Source: JAVBNT01 sp031551355
GTDB taxonomy: Bacteria > Vulcanimicrobiota > CADAWZ01
Assembly (NCBI GenBank): GCA_031551355.1
Contig: JAVBNT010000002.1
Location: 1-64,000, forward strand
Length of the DNA stretch: 64,000 nucleotides
Reading direction: 5' to 3'
Within the stretch, counting starts at the first letter, position 1. Every line of letters begins with the position of its first letter. A program made the translations under genes and the position numbers. The notes beneath the pieces were generated by a model. That model was not told the origin of the DNA and ran no database searches. It saw only the letters and a program-made list of their open reading frames with translations. Shown here in pieces: positions 43,061 to 52,847 of this stretch.

Positions 43061-45687
43061 TACTTCCCTCCGCCGAATTTATTTATCGAAATCTGCCAGC
43101 TATATATCTTGTTAAGCGCCTGCAGAGGAGTCATTTCCATTATATTGAGTTTTCGTATCTCATCAATAACCGGATTAGAATCACTGCCGGCAAAAAAAGT
43201 CAATTGCTGTTTCGGTTCCTTTTTCCTGTATTTTACAGGTTCTTTTTCGGAGACATATGACTGTTGTTCCAATGAAGTATCATTCTCACATGCTGATGCC
43301 TCCAGATGATCGAGAATATCCTGTGCACGCTGCAAAACGTTTTCAGGGAATCCGGCCAGCTTGGCAACATATATGCCGTAACTTTTATCCGAGGCACCTT
43401 TTAATATACGGTGAAGAAAAACGACTTCTCCTGATGTTTCCCTGACGGCAACACGCCTGTTTGAGATACCCTCATATCTGTCGGCAAGCGATGTAAGCTC
43501 ATGAAAGTGCGTCGCAAACAGCGCTCTGGCACCAATATCGGCATAAAGCGATTCGGCAACAGCCTGGGCAATACTCATACCGTCATAAGTACTCGTCCCT
43601 CTGCCTATTTCATCAAGAATAACAAGAGAGCGCCCGGTTGCGTTATTGAGGATATTTGAGGTTTCAAGCATTTCAACCATAAAAGTACTTTGCCCGAGAT
43701 GAAGATCATCGGTAGCCCCGACTCTTGTAAAAAACCTGTCTACAATACCTATTTTTGCGAAAGACGCGGGCACGAAACAGCCTATCTGCGCCATAATGGC
43801 AATCAATGCCGTCTGCCGCAGGTAAGTCGATTTACCCGACATATTAGGTCCGGTAATAATGCTTAAACTATTATCCCCGTCAAGGAACAAATCGTTTTTT
43901 ACAAAAACCGAGGACAAAATTCTCTCAACAACCGGATGGCTGCCGTCCTTTATTTCAATGACCGTATCTTCAATAATTTCGGGCCGGGAGTATCCATAAG
44001 TCGACGAAACGATGGCAAACGACAATAATACATCGGCAACAGCGATATTTGCAGCTACCTCACGAAGCATCTCCGAATATTTGAGCACCTCAAGGCGCAC
44101 CAGATTAAAAAGCTCAAACTCAAGAGCCTTGATCCTTTCTTCAGCGCCAAGCACCTTTGATTCATAATTTTTAAGCTCTTCGGTAATATAGCGTTCACCG
44201 GTCGAAATAGTTTGCTTGCGGATATAATTTTCAGGAACATTTTTTAAATTATTTTTTGTAACTTCTATATAGTAGCCAAAAACCTGATTAAACCCTATCT
44301 TAAGAGACTTTATGGACGTTCTTTCCCTTTCGCGCTCCTCAAGTTCAGCAATAAAAGACTTGGCATTATGCCGTATACTCCTGAGTTCGGCAAGTTCAGC
44401 GCTGAAGGAGTCGCAAATCATACCGCCGTCACGCAGCGTTGCCGGCGGATTTTCCAGTATTGAAGACTCCAGATATGCCGTAAGTTCTTCCATGCCGTTC
44501 ATCAGGGACATACGCTGAAGCAACTGCGACTTGCATTTGGACAGCAGCACTTTTATATCGGGAACCATTTTTAAAGAACGTCCCAGCGCATACAAATCTC
44601 TGGCATTGGCACTTGCGAATACGGCCTTGGAAAGAAGTCTCTCAATATCCTGTATATTTTTGAGATAATCCCTGAGCAGAGAAAGAGTGTTCCAGGAGGA
44701 TATCAGCTCTCCGACGGCATCAAGGCGTTCCTGTATAGGCTTTATATCAATCAGAGGACTGAGAATCCAATTACGCAAAAGTCTCGCTCCCATAGAGGTA
44801 AGAGTTTCATCAAGAGCCCATAGAAGCGTTCCTTTGCGCTCACGGCCGACGATAGTCTCAATCAGCTCAAGGTTCTTCTTGCTCGTAGAATCTATCACTG
44901 CATAATCGGACTTTATAAAAAACTTCGGACGGCGCAGCGTCAAAAGCGTACTTTTCTGCGTGTCTACCAGGTATGAAACAAGGCTGGCACAGCACAGAAG
45001 AGATTCCTGTGAAGATGAGATCTCGAGGCAGTCAATCGTATCAAGCTTAAAGCATTTCTTTATTATTTCATGTGATTCCGGCAGTGATGGAAATGCAGGA
45101 ACGAAGCTGTAGGGTATTTTTTCAGAGAGCAGATAGTCGGGTATCAGCGATTCATTGAGTGAAATATCAAGCAAAACCTCTGAAGGACGCCATCTTTCCA
45201 ACTCTTCCCTGACAATATTCAAGTCCGCGGTTTCTATCTGCGATACGTTGAACTCGCCCGTGGAGATGTCACAAACGGCAAAAGACGCTTTCTGCATCCG
45301 GTAAAAAAGGCACATAAGGTAATTGTTTTTGCTGCCGTCAAGCACACCGGGGTCGGTAACCGTTCCTGAGCTGACAATCCTGACGACTTCGCGCTTGACA
45401 AGACCTTTTGCTTTTTTAGGGTCCTCAACCTGATCACATACAGCCACCCTGTAACCCTTGTTTACAAGCGTATGCAGATATTGATCAAGAGCAAAAAAAG
45501 GGACGCCGGCCATCGCTATTTTGTTGCCTTCGCCGGAGTCCTTTGCCGTAAGTGTTATTTCCAATTCTCTCGACGATGTTTCAGCATCTTCGCCGTATGT
45601 TTCAAAAAAATCACCCACCCTGAAAAAAAGCAGGCAACCGGGGTTTTCTTCCTTAACCCTGAAATACTGAAGTAACATAGGTGTCAT
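43060..45687 (-). CDS. mutS: DNA mismatch repair protein MutS
   Basis: 875 residues, standard for MutS1. Domain I has the mismatch-binding FxE motif (RVGDFFETYG), then connector, lever and clamp domains, and the ATPase with Walker A ITGPNMSGKSTYLRQ, Walker B VILDEIGRGTSTYDG and the conserved LFATHFHEL. A C-terminal tail (KKEPKQQLTFFAG) precedes a helix-turn-helix. It recognises mismatches and recruits MutL, encoded next. The first gene of the mutSL pair; 80 nt separate it from the zinc-ribbon gene downstream of hslV. Confidence 0.98.
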   Translation of the reverse strand: MTPMLLQYFRVKEENPGCLLFFRVGDFFETYGEDAETSSRELEITLTAKDSGEGNKIAMAGVPFFALDQYLHTLVNKGYRVAVCDQVEDPKKAKGLVKREVVRIVSSGTVTDPGVLDGSKNNYLMCLFYRMQKASFAVCDISTGEFNVSQIETADLNIVREELERWRPSEVLLDISLNESLIPDYLLSEKIPYSFVPAFPSLPESHEIIKKCFKLDTIDCLEISSSQESLLCCASLVSYLVDTQKSTLLTLRRPKFFIKSDYAVIDSTSKKNLELIETIVGRERKGTLLWALDETLTSMGARLLRNWILSPLIDIKPIQERLDAVGELISSWNTLSLLRDYLKNIQDIERLLSKAVFASANARDLYALGRSLKMVPDIKVLLSKCKSQLLQRMSLMNGMEELTAYLESSILENPPATLRDGGMICDSFSAELAELRSIRHNAKSFIAELEERERERTSIKSLKIGFNQVFGYYIEVTKNNLKNVPENYIRKQTISTGERYITEELKNYESKVLGAEERIKALEFELFNLVRLEVLKYSEMLREVAANIAVADVLLSFAIVSSTYGYSRPEIIEDTVIEIKDGSHPVVERILSSVFVKNDLFLDGDNSLSIITGPNMSGKSTYLRQTALIAIMAQIGCFVPASFAKIGIVDRFFTRVGATDDLHLGQSTFMVEMLETSNILNNATGRSLVILDEIGRGTSTYDGMSIAQAVAESLYADIGARALFATHFHELTSLADRYEGISNRRVAVRETSGEVVFLHRILKGASDKSYGIYVAKLAGFPENVLQRAQDILDHLEASACENDTSLEQQSYVSEKEPVKYRKKEPKQQLTFFAGSDSNPVIDEIRKLNIMEMTPLQALNKIYSWQISINKFGGGK

Positions 45688-45767
45688 AAAAATAAGCCTG
45701 TCTCTAAGTTTTTCTTTACGCCGTAAGTTAGGGCTCTTGTCCCTGATAAGCTTGCGGCAATATGCGT

Positions 45768-46490
45768 TTAGTTGTATTCTTCATCAACCGCCTGATCGTT
45801 TATTCCCAAAATACGCTCAAACAAAATTTCCAGCGCCCAGATTGCATTAGGGCCGGTTTCAGAGATAACACTGATCGTCTCCGAACGGCAGTCCATACAC
45901 AAATAATATTTATAAACCGCCTGATCATTTTGAGTATAGGCGACAGCTTTTTTACAGTAAAACTGTGAGATGTCCGTTGCAGAAACCTCTTTGTTTAAAA
46001 AAGGGACCGGCAGCGGTTTTACCGCTTTACAGAAAAATTCCCTGTCAAGCTTAATTTCCGTTCTATTAAGCAACATATAAAAAAATGCATATGCAGCCGC
46101 AACACCAACCATTAAAAACGGAATCGAAAACAAAACCCCCTCAAATTCCAATTCCTTGAGCATTTGTAAAAAAACGACAGTGCCGCCGCCGCCAAAAGCC
46201 AATGCAAACACTAAAGAAAAAGGAACAAGAATAAGATTGACGGTTCTTAACATTGGCACTGTCAGGGAAAGACCGCCTTGCGGCAATGTCTTAAATTTAT
46301 AATAAGATGGTAACTTTGCGATAAGTTCTTTATAAGTCAGGTCTTTTAAAGAGTCCTTCATATAAAGCTTGCCCGGGGCAGTTTTGGGCGACTCGTTTTG
46401 GAAAATGCTGTCACAGAAGTCACAGGTGAAAGTTCTCTCTGAATCCACGCTTAAAATGCCGCCGCAATTAGGGCAGGCAAGAGTTTTCAT
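45768..46490 (-). CDS. Zinc-ribbon membrane protein of unknown function
   Basis: 240 residues. N-terminal zinc ribbon CPNCGG ... CDFCDS (residues 6-27), a soluble stretch, then two membrane spans (about 88-110 and 117-140), and a soluble C-terminal domain with CMDC. Not assigned to a family. It follows the histidine kinase by 18 nt and probably belongs to the hslV-kinase transcript. The ribbon may sense metal or bind nucleic acid; no evidence decides. Confidence 0.8.
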   Translation of the reverse strand: MKTLACPNCGGILSVDSERTFTCDFCDSIFQNESPKTAPGKLYMKDSLKDLTYKELIAKLPSYYKFKTLPQGGLSLTVPMLRTVNLILVPFSLVFALAFGGGGTVVFLQMLKELEFEGVLFSIPFLMVGVAAAYAFFYMLLNRTEIKLDREFFCKAVKPLPVPFLNKEVSATDISQFYCKKAVAYTQNDQAVYKYYLCMDCRSETISVISETGPNAIWALEILFERILGINDQAVDEEYN

Positions 46491-46508
46491 TCTTTATAGC
46501 CTCCCTGA

Positions 46509-47576
46509 TTATGCCTTTGCGGAAGCAGCACTTCCTTTTGCGTCAGCCCATTTGGGCAGTGAAAAGAAAAATATCGATCCCTCATCAAGGACACTTTCAA
46601 ACCAAAGGCATCCGCCATGCGCCTCAATAATCTTTTTTATTATAAAAAGGCCCATTCCTACGCTGTAAATCTTTTTTGTCGTCCCGATATCAATTTTGAA
46701 AAAAGCCTCAAATATACGTTTATGCTGATCAAACGGAATTCCCATACCCTCATCCTTTATACTGACAAGAACCGTTTCATCAAGACTGTCATCGATGTTT
46801 ATCTCGATGGCACCGCCGTTGGGAGAAAACTTAACGGCATTCGAGATCAGATGCTTGAAAACGTAAAGAAGCTGCTCCCTGTCTCCGAAGACGGTTACAT
46901 TTTTAGCACCACTTACCGACAACATGTATTTATCGCTGACGTCGGCCGATCTTACCGACACGTCAACCAGTTCGTCAACCTCAACAAACTCCGATGCCAG
47001 AGAAAGTCCGTTTCTGGTTATCCGCGAAGCTTCAAGAATCATATCGACAATTTTTGAAAGCTTGGTGGCTTCCCCATCCATTATCGACAAAAATTCATCA
47101 ATCGTTTTTTTGTCAAAGCAGGCTTTAGGATGGCTCAATGTTCCTATATAAGCCTTTATTGTTGATATGGGAGTTCTAAGCTCATGCGACATTGAGTCCA
47201 TAAAATCTTTTCTGAGCTGATCGAATTCTTTTGACTTGCTGATATCATTAAAAATAAAATAAGCGCAGGGTTGACCGTTTTCAATAAAGCTCCGGGCTTT
47301 AAAACAGACAATTCGTTTTACATTATAAAGAAACTCAACCTCAAGTTCCAATCTGCTTATCTTTGAAATACCAGTTTCAAAATCAGTATCGGCAGCGTCA
47401 CAGTAAGGCTCAAGTTCCCTGAATACTTCATAACATTTTTTGCCGACAGCATCATCGCAACTCCAACCGGAAATAGACTCCGCCGGTTCGCTGAAGAAAG
47501 TAATTACAAAATTACCGTCTACGGCAAAACAGCCGTCACCCATGGATGATGTTATGAAATCCATTATTTCAGTCAT
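46509..47576 (-). CDS. Orphan cytoplasmic sensor histidine kinase with PAS domain
   Basis: 355 residues, no membrane span. A PAS domain (residues about 5-120: MGDGCFAVDGNFVITFFSEPAESISGW) is followed by the H-box MSHELRTPISTIKAYI (His about 132), N-box HLISNAVKFSPNGGAIEI, G1 DEGMGIPF, and G2 VGMGLFIIKKIIEAHGG. It autophosphorylates and would pass phosphate to an unknown response regulator; none is encoded in the window. The start codon lies inside the last codons of hslV (8-nt overlap), so translation is coupled to the protease gene, at the place where hslU is expected. Confidence 0.92.
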   Translation of the reverse strand: MTEIMDFITSSMGDGCFAVDGNFVITFFSEPAESISGWSCDDAVGKKCYEVFRELEPYCDAADTDFETGISKISRLELEVEFLYNVKRIVCFKARSFIENGQPCAYFIFNDISKSKEFDQLRKDFMDSMSHELRTPISTIKAYIGTLSHPKACFDKKTIDEFLSIMDGEATKLSKIVDMILEASRITRNGLSLASEFVEVDELVDVSVRSADVSDKYMLSVSGAKNVTVFGDREQLLYVFKHLISNAVKFSPNGGAIEINIDDSLDETVLVSIKDEGMGIPFDQHKRIFEAFFKIDIGTTKKIYSVGMGLFIIKKIIEAHGGCLWFESVLDEGSIFFFSLPKWADAKGSAASAKA

Positions 47577-48105
47577 TTAAAACCTCAATAGACACATCCG
47601 AATTAGTATAGATATCGATCTCGGAAGCAATCAAAAGAGCTTCCTTTACAATCTCTTGCGCCGAAAGTGAGCTGTATTTTACCATTGCCTTTGCCGCGGC
47701 AAGAGCGTAAGGGGAACCGGAACCGATTGAAAGAACATTGTCATCAGGCTCTATAACATCGCCCGTTCCCGATATCAAAAGCAGGTTTTCCTTATCGGCA
47801 ACAATCAAAACGGCTTCCAAACGCCGTAAAGCCTTATCAAGACGCCACTCTTTGGCAAGTTCCACTGAAGCCCGGAGCAAATTGCCGCGGTATTCTTCAA
47901 GTTTCGATTCAAACTTTTCAAAAAGCGCAAGACCGTCGGCTGCGGAACCGGCAAAACCGGCAACAACTTTTCCGCCTTTAAGCCGTCTGATTTTCTTTGA
48001 CTTATGTTTCATTATTGTCTTGTCTAACGTGACCTGACCGTCACTAGCGATCGCGACCTGTCCGTTATGTGACACAGCCAAAATAGTGGTGGATCTGAAT
48101 TTCAT
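47569..48105 (-). CDS. hslV: ATP-dependent protease proteolytic subunit HslV (ClpQ)
   Basis: 178 residues. N-terminal-nucleophile hydrolase: after a short propeptide the Thr of STTILAVSHNGQVAIASDGQVTL is the catalytic residue (T6 of the encoded protein), with MKHKSKKIRRL and VVAGFAGSAADGLALFEKFE, and SIGSGSPYALAAAKAMV. HslV forms a dodecameric chamber and needs the AAA+ unfoldase HslU to act. hslU normally follows directly but is not here. Downstream of trmFO and interrupted from it by a plus-strand TM2 gene; the order dprA-topA-trmFO-hslV is otherwise conserved. Confidence 0.96.
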   Translation of the reverse strand: MKFRSTTILAVSHNGQVAIASDGQVTLDKTIMKHKSKKIRRLKGGKVVAGFAGSAADGLALFEKFESKLEEYRGNLLRASVELAKEWRLDKALRRLEAVLIVADKENLLLISGTGDVIEPDDNVLSIGSGSPYALAAAKAMVKYSSLSAQEIVKEALLIASEIDIYTNSDVSIEVLND

Positions 48106-48286
48106 TAAATTAAGTTCCTTAAAATTTAGGTATTTACGTAGATTTATTTAGCATATAAAAATTCAAGCAAAAGTCATTTTTATCCTGTTTAAGAGACAAA
48201 TATGTCTTTAAAATTTTAAAGAACCGTTTCCCTGTAAATCCTGACAGCCGTAGACAACGGACACTTCATTTTTCAAAATGAATTAT

Positions 48287-48541
48287 ATATAAAAGGAGTG
48301 ATTAGTAATTTTACAGAAATTGAATCAGATATTCTTACAATCAAACTAAAACAATCGTTCAGGTGCCAGTGAAGTTTTAAAGCAGGCTGCCTCAGGGTGG
48401 TTTCTGTCTGCCTCTCACAGATTTCAAAGAGATAAATACCTGTAAAATCTCTGTGTTCTCCTATTCTCCCTTTTCCATTATTGATAAAAAAGGAGCCGTC
48501 TTCCATTGAAGAGACAGCCACAGAACAGTATAAAAGGAGTG
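48287..48541. repeat. Repeat region flanked by a 13-bp direct repeat
   Basis: TATAAAAGGAGTG occurs near 48287-48300 and again at 48529-48541, where it supplies the ribosome-binding site of the TM2 gene. Between the copies is a diverged CTCTGTG repeat (CTCTCACAGA ... ATCTCTGTGTTCTCC, near 48411-48467), followed by the CTTTTCCATT ... AAAGGAGCCGTC segment also found near 16450-16475. No terminal inverted repeats were found. Confidence 0.5.
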
Positions 48542-48551
48542 TCAGAAAATT

Positions 48552-49157
48552 ATGGAAAAAGACAATTTAATTTATTGTAAAACCTGCGGCAATACAATCG
48601 CTTCCGAAAGCGGTTCATGTTTAAGCTGCGGAAACACTACTTTTATTACAAAAGAAGAATATCACTCCTTAGCAAAACCGGTAGTTCCGTCTGCTACGCC
48701 AGTTGTGACAAAAGCCCCCGATTCTTCAAACGCAAAAATATCAAAAATGTCGGAAGAAGAAGAAGAAAAGGAATTAAGCCGTTTAAAAAGACAATTGGAA
48801 ATAGAAAAATTAAAAAAGGAACTAAACGATTTAAAAACACCTGCGCCGCTGCAGTCTCATTCAGTTAATATGCCCCGGGGACAAAAAGGTCAGGTTATTA
48901 TAAACAATGTTATACAAAGCAGTCATGGGCCGGGCAACGTTATACCAGGCCCGGAAAACTGCTCGCATTGTTCGCGTACGACATATCAGCTGCTGGCTTT
49001 ATTTTTAGGGGGGTTCGGCGTTCACGAGTTTTACAGAGGTTACTCGGCAAACGGAGTTTTAGCCTTCCTTTTTTCCTGGACAGGCGTTCCATCAGTAGTA
49101 GCCATCGTTCAAATATTCACAGAACAAAGAGATAGCCATGGGCGGTATATGCGTTAA
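48552..49157 (+). CDS. TM2-domain protein with zinc ribbon
   Basis: 201 residues. N-terminal zinc ribbon CKTCGNTIASESGSCLSCGN (residues 9-28), a charged coiled coil (about 64-95), a linker, and a C-terminal TM2 domain (about 140-195) with LLALFLGGFGVHEFYRGY and FLFSWTGVPSVVAIVQIF, two membrane spans joined by a short loop. The function of TM2 proteins is not established in bacteria. Inserted on the plus strand between two genes (trmFO and hslV) that are normally adjacent and on the minus strand. Confidence 0.85.
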   Translation: MEKDNLIYCKTCGNTIASESGSCLSCGNTTFITKEEYHSLAKPVVPSATPVVTKAPDSSNAKISKMSEEEEEKELSRLKRQLEIEKLKKELNDLKTPAPLQSHSVNMPRGQKGQVIINNVIQSSHGPGNVIPGPENCSHCSRTTYQLLALFLGGFGVHEFYRGYSANGVLAFLFSWTGVPSVVAIVQIFTEQRDSHGRYMR

Positions 49158-49204
49158 CTGTTTAAAACATTCGGAAAAATAAAAAAGTTATCCGCCCATT
49201 TTTA
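49138..49204 (+). terminator. Terminator of the TM2 gene, one arm inside the CDS
   Basis: ATGGGCGG (49138-49145, in the last codons) pairs with CCGCCCAT (49192-49199), followed by TTTTT. The loop is long (about 46 nt), so confidence is moderate. Confidence 0.45.
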
Positions 49205-49221
49205 GGGTCTGCCGACTCTAA

Positions 49222-50544
49222 TCACTTTAAACTTTTTTGCTCAATAAACTCATCAAAAAATTTGCCCGCTCTCTGTGCTATTAGCTCGTTTCTCTCGCTT
49301 TTTTTCCGGCATTTTATGCCAAGAGGCGGAAAAAGTCCCATATTTATATTCATAGGCTGGAAATGTTTAGCATCTGCAGATACAATATAATTCATCAGTG
49401 AGCCGATGGCAGTCTCTGCAGGGAAGGCAACACTCTCACGTCCCATAACACAGGCAGCCGCGTTTATACCGCAAAGCAGTCCTGAGGCTACCGATTCCAC
49501 ATATCCTTCAACGCCGGACAGCTGTCCGGCAATAAAAGTATCCGTCAGGGGAACAAACTGCCCTGTCGGACGGACAAATTTAGGAGCGTTAACAAAAATA
49601 TTGCGATGCATAACGCCAAGCCTCAAAAACTCGGCATTTTTAAGTGCAGGTATCAGTCTGAAAACACGCTGCTGTTCCCCCCAGCGAAGCCTTGTCTGAA
49701 AACCGACAAGATTGTAGCAGGTCGCCTCCTTGTTTTCCTGACGGAGCTGGACAACGGCGTAACTTAACGAGGATGTCTTGGGGTCTATCAGCCCTACAGG
49801 CTTCATTGGCCCAAAACGCAGCGTCTCTCTCCCGCGGGAGGCAATTTCCTCCACAGGGAGGCAGCTTTCAAAAAATTTCTGCTCATAATCCCTGTCCTCA
49901 ACCTTCTCTGCAGCAAGCAGAGCATCAAGAAAAATATTATACTCTTCTTCATTGAGAGGACAATTCAGGTATTCGGCATCACCCTTGTCGTAACGGGATG
50001 CGCGGAAATAGCAGTTTTCGTCGAGGCTTTCAAGGCTTACTACCGGAGACACGGCGTCGTAAAAATAGAAATAATCATCACCTAAAATATTTCTTAGAGA
50101 ATCCGCAAATGCGCCTGATGTCATCGGACCGGTAGCGATTATCAACGGTCTTTCTCCGGGAATGTCCGTGGCTTGCATTCTCTTTACCGAAACAAAAGGA
50201 TTAGAATTAAGGGCATCCTCTATATAGGAGCTGAAAACTTTTCTGTCAACCGCAAGAGCCTGTCCGGCAGGAACCGACGCATAATCGGCCGCCTGCATTA
50301 CAATACTGTTGAGTTTACGCAGTTCGGTTTTTAAAATTCCGTTGGCATGACAGGGATCTTTGCTGCCAAGAGAATTACTGCAAACAAGCTCTGCCAGTCC
50401 GTCCGTTTTATGAACAGGAGTCATTTGCCTCGGCCTCATCTCAAGAACAGTCACATTTATGCCTCTCGAAGCAATCTGCCAGGCGGCTTCACATCCGGCA
50501 AGGCCGCCGCCGATAATCATAATACTTTTTGCAAACCCGGACAT
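49222..50544 (-). CDS. trmFO: Methylenetetrahydrofolate-tRNA-(uracil-5-)-methyltransferase TrmFO
   Basis: 440 residues, standard. FAD-binding IIGGGLAGCEAAWQIASRG, then VLEMRPRQMTPVHKTD, ELVCSNSLGS, and GLIDPKTSSLSYAVVQLRQENKE, GFQTRLRWGEQQRVFRLIPAL, all typical. Makes 5-methyluridine at position 54 of tRNA using folate, in place of the SAM-dependent TrmA. Starts 3 nt after the topA stop codon, so it is co-translated. Last gene of the FHA-dprA-topA-trmFO operon. Confidence 0.97.
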   Translation of the reverse strand: MSGFAKSIMIIGGGLAGCEAAWQIASRGINVTVLEMRPRQMTPVHKTDGLAELVCSNSLGSKDPCHANGILKTELRKLNSIVMQAADYASVPAGQALAVDRKVFSSYIEDALNSNPFVSVKRMQATDIPGERPLIIATGPMTSGAFADSLRNILGDDYFYFYDAVSPVVSLESLDENCYFRASRYDKGDAEYLNCPLNEEEYNIFLDALLAAEKVEDRDYEQKFFESCLPVEEIASRGRETLRFGPMKPVGLIDPKTSSLSYAVVQLRQENKEATCYNLVGFQTRLRWGEQQRVFRLIPALKNAEFLRLGVMHRNIFVNAPKFVRPTGQFVPLTDTFIAGQLSGVEGYVESVASGLLCGINAAACVMGRESVAFPAETAIGSLMNYIVSADAKHFQPMNINMGLFPPLGIKCRKKSERNELIAQRAGKFFDEFIEQKSLK

Positions 50545-50547
50545 AAA

Positions 50548-52725
50548 TCAGGCCTCTTTGTCTTTCTTTTCCGGCTCACCGCCCGGCTCTTCCGCCGGCA
50601 GCTTTATATTGGCAACGGCTTCCTTGTTCAGTTTCCCGGAAGAATATCCCTTACAGTCGTTTATACACTGTGTATAACCTTTGCCGCCTCTGGTATACTT
50701 AAGCACCATCACGCCGCCGCATTCGGGACATTTTTTATCAAGCGGCCTGTACCAGGATGTGAAATCACACTCCGGGTATCTGTCACATCCATAAAAAACG
50801 GCTTTCTTGCTGCGTTTCTGGATCACGGATCCGCCGCAGCCCTCTTTAGGACAGGGGATACCTATTTTCTCGACATAAGGCTTGGTATTTTTACATTCGG
50901 GGTATCCACTGCATGCAAAAAATTTACCATAAGGGCCGCGTCTGATAATCATTGGCTTGGAACATTTCTCACAAAATTCTCCGGTTTCCTCGGAAATACT
51001 TATGCTCTCAACCCTTTCTATTGCCTTTTCAACATTATTCAGATTTGTGATAAAAGGTTCGTAAAAGTTGCCGAGAACGCTTACCATCTCGGCATCACCT
51101 TCTTCAATCTTGTCAAGCTCAGTCTCCAGTCCGGCCGTAAAATTGACGTCCACGATATCCGGAAAATTATTTACAAGAAGCTCGGTGACAACAATCCCCA
51201 GTTTGGTGGGGACAAATTTTTTCTCTACAAGTTTTACATATTCCCTTTTCTGTATTGTATCGACAATAGGAGCATAAGTACTCGGCCGGCCGATACCGTT
51301 CTTTTCAAGAGCCTTAACGAGAGTGGCCTCGGTATAATGCGGAGGAGGCTGAGTAAAATGTTGTTTCGGCTCAATATTCAGCAGCTTCAGCGGATCGCCC
51401 GCCTGTACTTTGGGCAAAGACGCAGATTCATCCTCTCCCTGTTTGTCATCTTTAAGCTCGCTGTATATTATTGTAAAGCCGGGGAAAATAACCGAAGTCC
51501 CCTGTGATGTGAAGCGGTAATCTCCGCAGTCTATATTTAACGTGATAATTTCATTTTCACATGGTGACATCTGACTGGCCAGAAAGCGATCTCTTATAAG
51601 AGAATAAAGTTTGAACTGATCAGTTGTCAAAGCCCTTTTCAAATGCTCCATGTCAAGAAAAACATTTGTCGGCCTTATGGCTTCATGGGCATCCTGTGTT
51701 CCGGCTTTTTTATTGTGAACACGCTGCTTGCCGATAAAATTCTGTCCGTATGTTTTATCGATAAACTCAACAGCCTCGCTTCTGGCGCCTTCCGATATTC
51801 TCGTAGAATCGGTTCTCATATAGGTTATTAAACCGGCAGGGCCATCGTCGCCTATTTCAAGGCCTTCAAAAAGCTGCTGGGCTATTTTCATAGTTTTTGA
51901 AACTTTAAAGCCAAGCCGTCTGGAAGCATCCTGCTGAAGGGTACTCGTTATATAAGGAAGAGGAGCTTCACGTTTCTGCCTTTTCTTTTCCGGAGCGGCG
52001 GCAACAACAAAACCGTTCGTTTCTAAAAAACTCTTAATGGAAACGGCCTGCGTTTCATCCGGTATGGCAATTTTTTTGTTTTTGTAAGAAACGAGTCCGG
52101 CTTTAAAAGCAATGGCAACCTCGCCGCCTTCAAGTAATACCGATATCGTCCAGTATTCCTCTTTTACAAAAGCATCTATTTCTTTTTGGCGTTCAACGAT
52201 CAGTCTTACAGCCACCGATTGAACTCTTCCCGCAGAAAGTCCCGACGCAACCTTCTTCCAAAGCACCGGACTTAAATTATATCCGACAAGGCGATCAAGC
52301 ATTCTTCTCGCCTGCTGGGCGTTAACACGCTCCATATCTATTGTCCGCGAATTTTCGAGAGCATTCTTTAAAGCATCGGGAGTGATTTCATGAAGTTCTA
52401 TGCGCGATAAAGAATCGTCGGGAATCTTAAGGACTCTTGCAAGGTGCCAGGCAATTGCTTCCCCTTCGCGATCAGGGTCGGTTGCCAGATAAACGGCTTC
52501 AGAATCCTTAAGACTGTCCTTAAGTTCCTTTATTATTTTTTCCTTGTTTGCTATCGTTATATATTTGGGAGTGAAATTCTTTTTGACATCTATGCCTATA
52601 CGGTTTTTCGGCAAATCAATCACATGCCCCATAGAGGCTTTTACCAAATAATCTTTTCCGACATATTTCTGAAGAGTTCTGGCCTTTGCAGGAGACTCAA
52701 CTATAATAAATCCTTTGTATGCCAC
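50548..52725 (-). CDS. topA: DNA topoisomerase I
   Basis: 725 residues. N-terminal Toprim domain (FIIVESPAKARTLQKYVG ... YLATDPDREGEAIAWHL), the catalytic Tyr in ITYMRTDSTRIS, and three C-terminal four-Cys zinc fingers (starting CEKCSKP, CPKEGCGG and CPECGG). It relaxes negative supercoils. The order dprA-topA-trmFO is conserved in many Gram-positive and candidate bacteria. 122 nt separate it from dprA. Confidence 0.98.
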   Translation of the reverse strand: MAYKGFIIVESPAKARTLQKYVGKDYLVKASMGHVIDLPKNRIGIDVKKNFTPKYITIANKEKIIKELKDSLKDSEAVYLATDPDREGEAIAWHLARVLKIPDDSLSRIELHEITPDALKNALENSRTIDMERVNAQQARRMLDRLVGYNLSPVLWKKVASGLSAGRVQSVAVRLIVERQKEIDAFVKEEYWTISVLLEGGEVAIAFKAGLVSYKNKKIAIPDETQAVSIKSFLETNGFVVAAAPEKKRQKREAPLPYITSTLQQDASRRLGFKVSKTMKIAQQLFEGLEIGDDGPAGLITYMRTDSTRISEGARSEAVEFIDKTYGQNFIGKQRVHNKKAGTQDAHEAIRPTNVFLDMEHLKRALTTDQFKLYSLIRDRFLASQMSPCENEIITLNIDCGDYRFTSQGTSVIFPGFTIIYSELKDDKQGEDESASLPKVQAGDPLKLLNIEPKQHFTQPPPHYTEATLVKALEKNGIGRPSTYAPIVDTIQKREYVKLVEKKFVPTKLGIVVTELLVNNFPDIVDVNFTAGLETELDKIEEGDAEMVSVLGNFYEPFITNLNNVEKAIERVESISISEETGEFCEKCSKPMIIRRGPYGKFFACSGYPECKNTKPYVEKIGIPCPKEGCGGSVIQKRSKKAVFYGCDRYPECDFTSWYRPLDKKCPECGGVMVLKYTRGGKGYTQCINDCKGYSSGKLNKEAVANIKLPAEEPGGEPEKKDKEA

Positions 52726-52847
52726 GTTACGACCCTATTTTCCTTATGTAAAATTTATAAAAAGGCGCAGCCAATACGCTTTATTTTGAAGAGAATTACT
52801 TTACCGGATATAATATTCCTGCAACACCCGCTACAAATAAATAAAGT

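Noticed and set aside
50347..51507. Plus-strand ORF of 386 codons across topA/trmFO
   Set aside because: Antisense shadow; topA and trmFO on the other strand are unmistakable.
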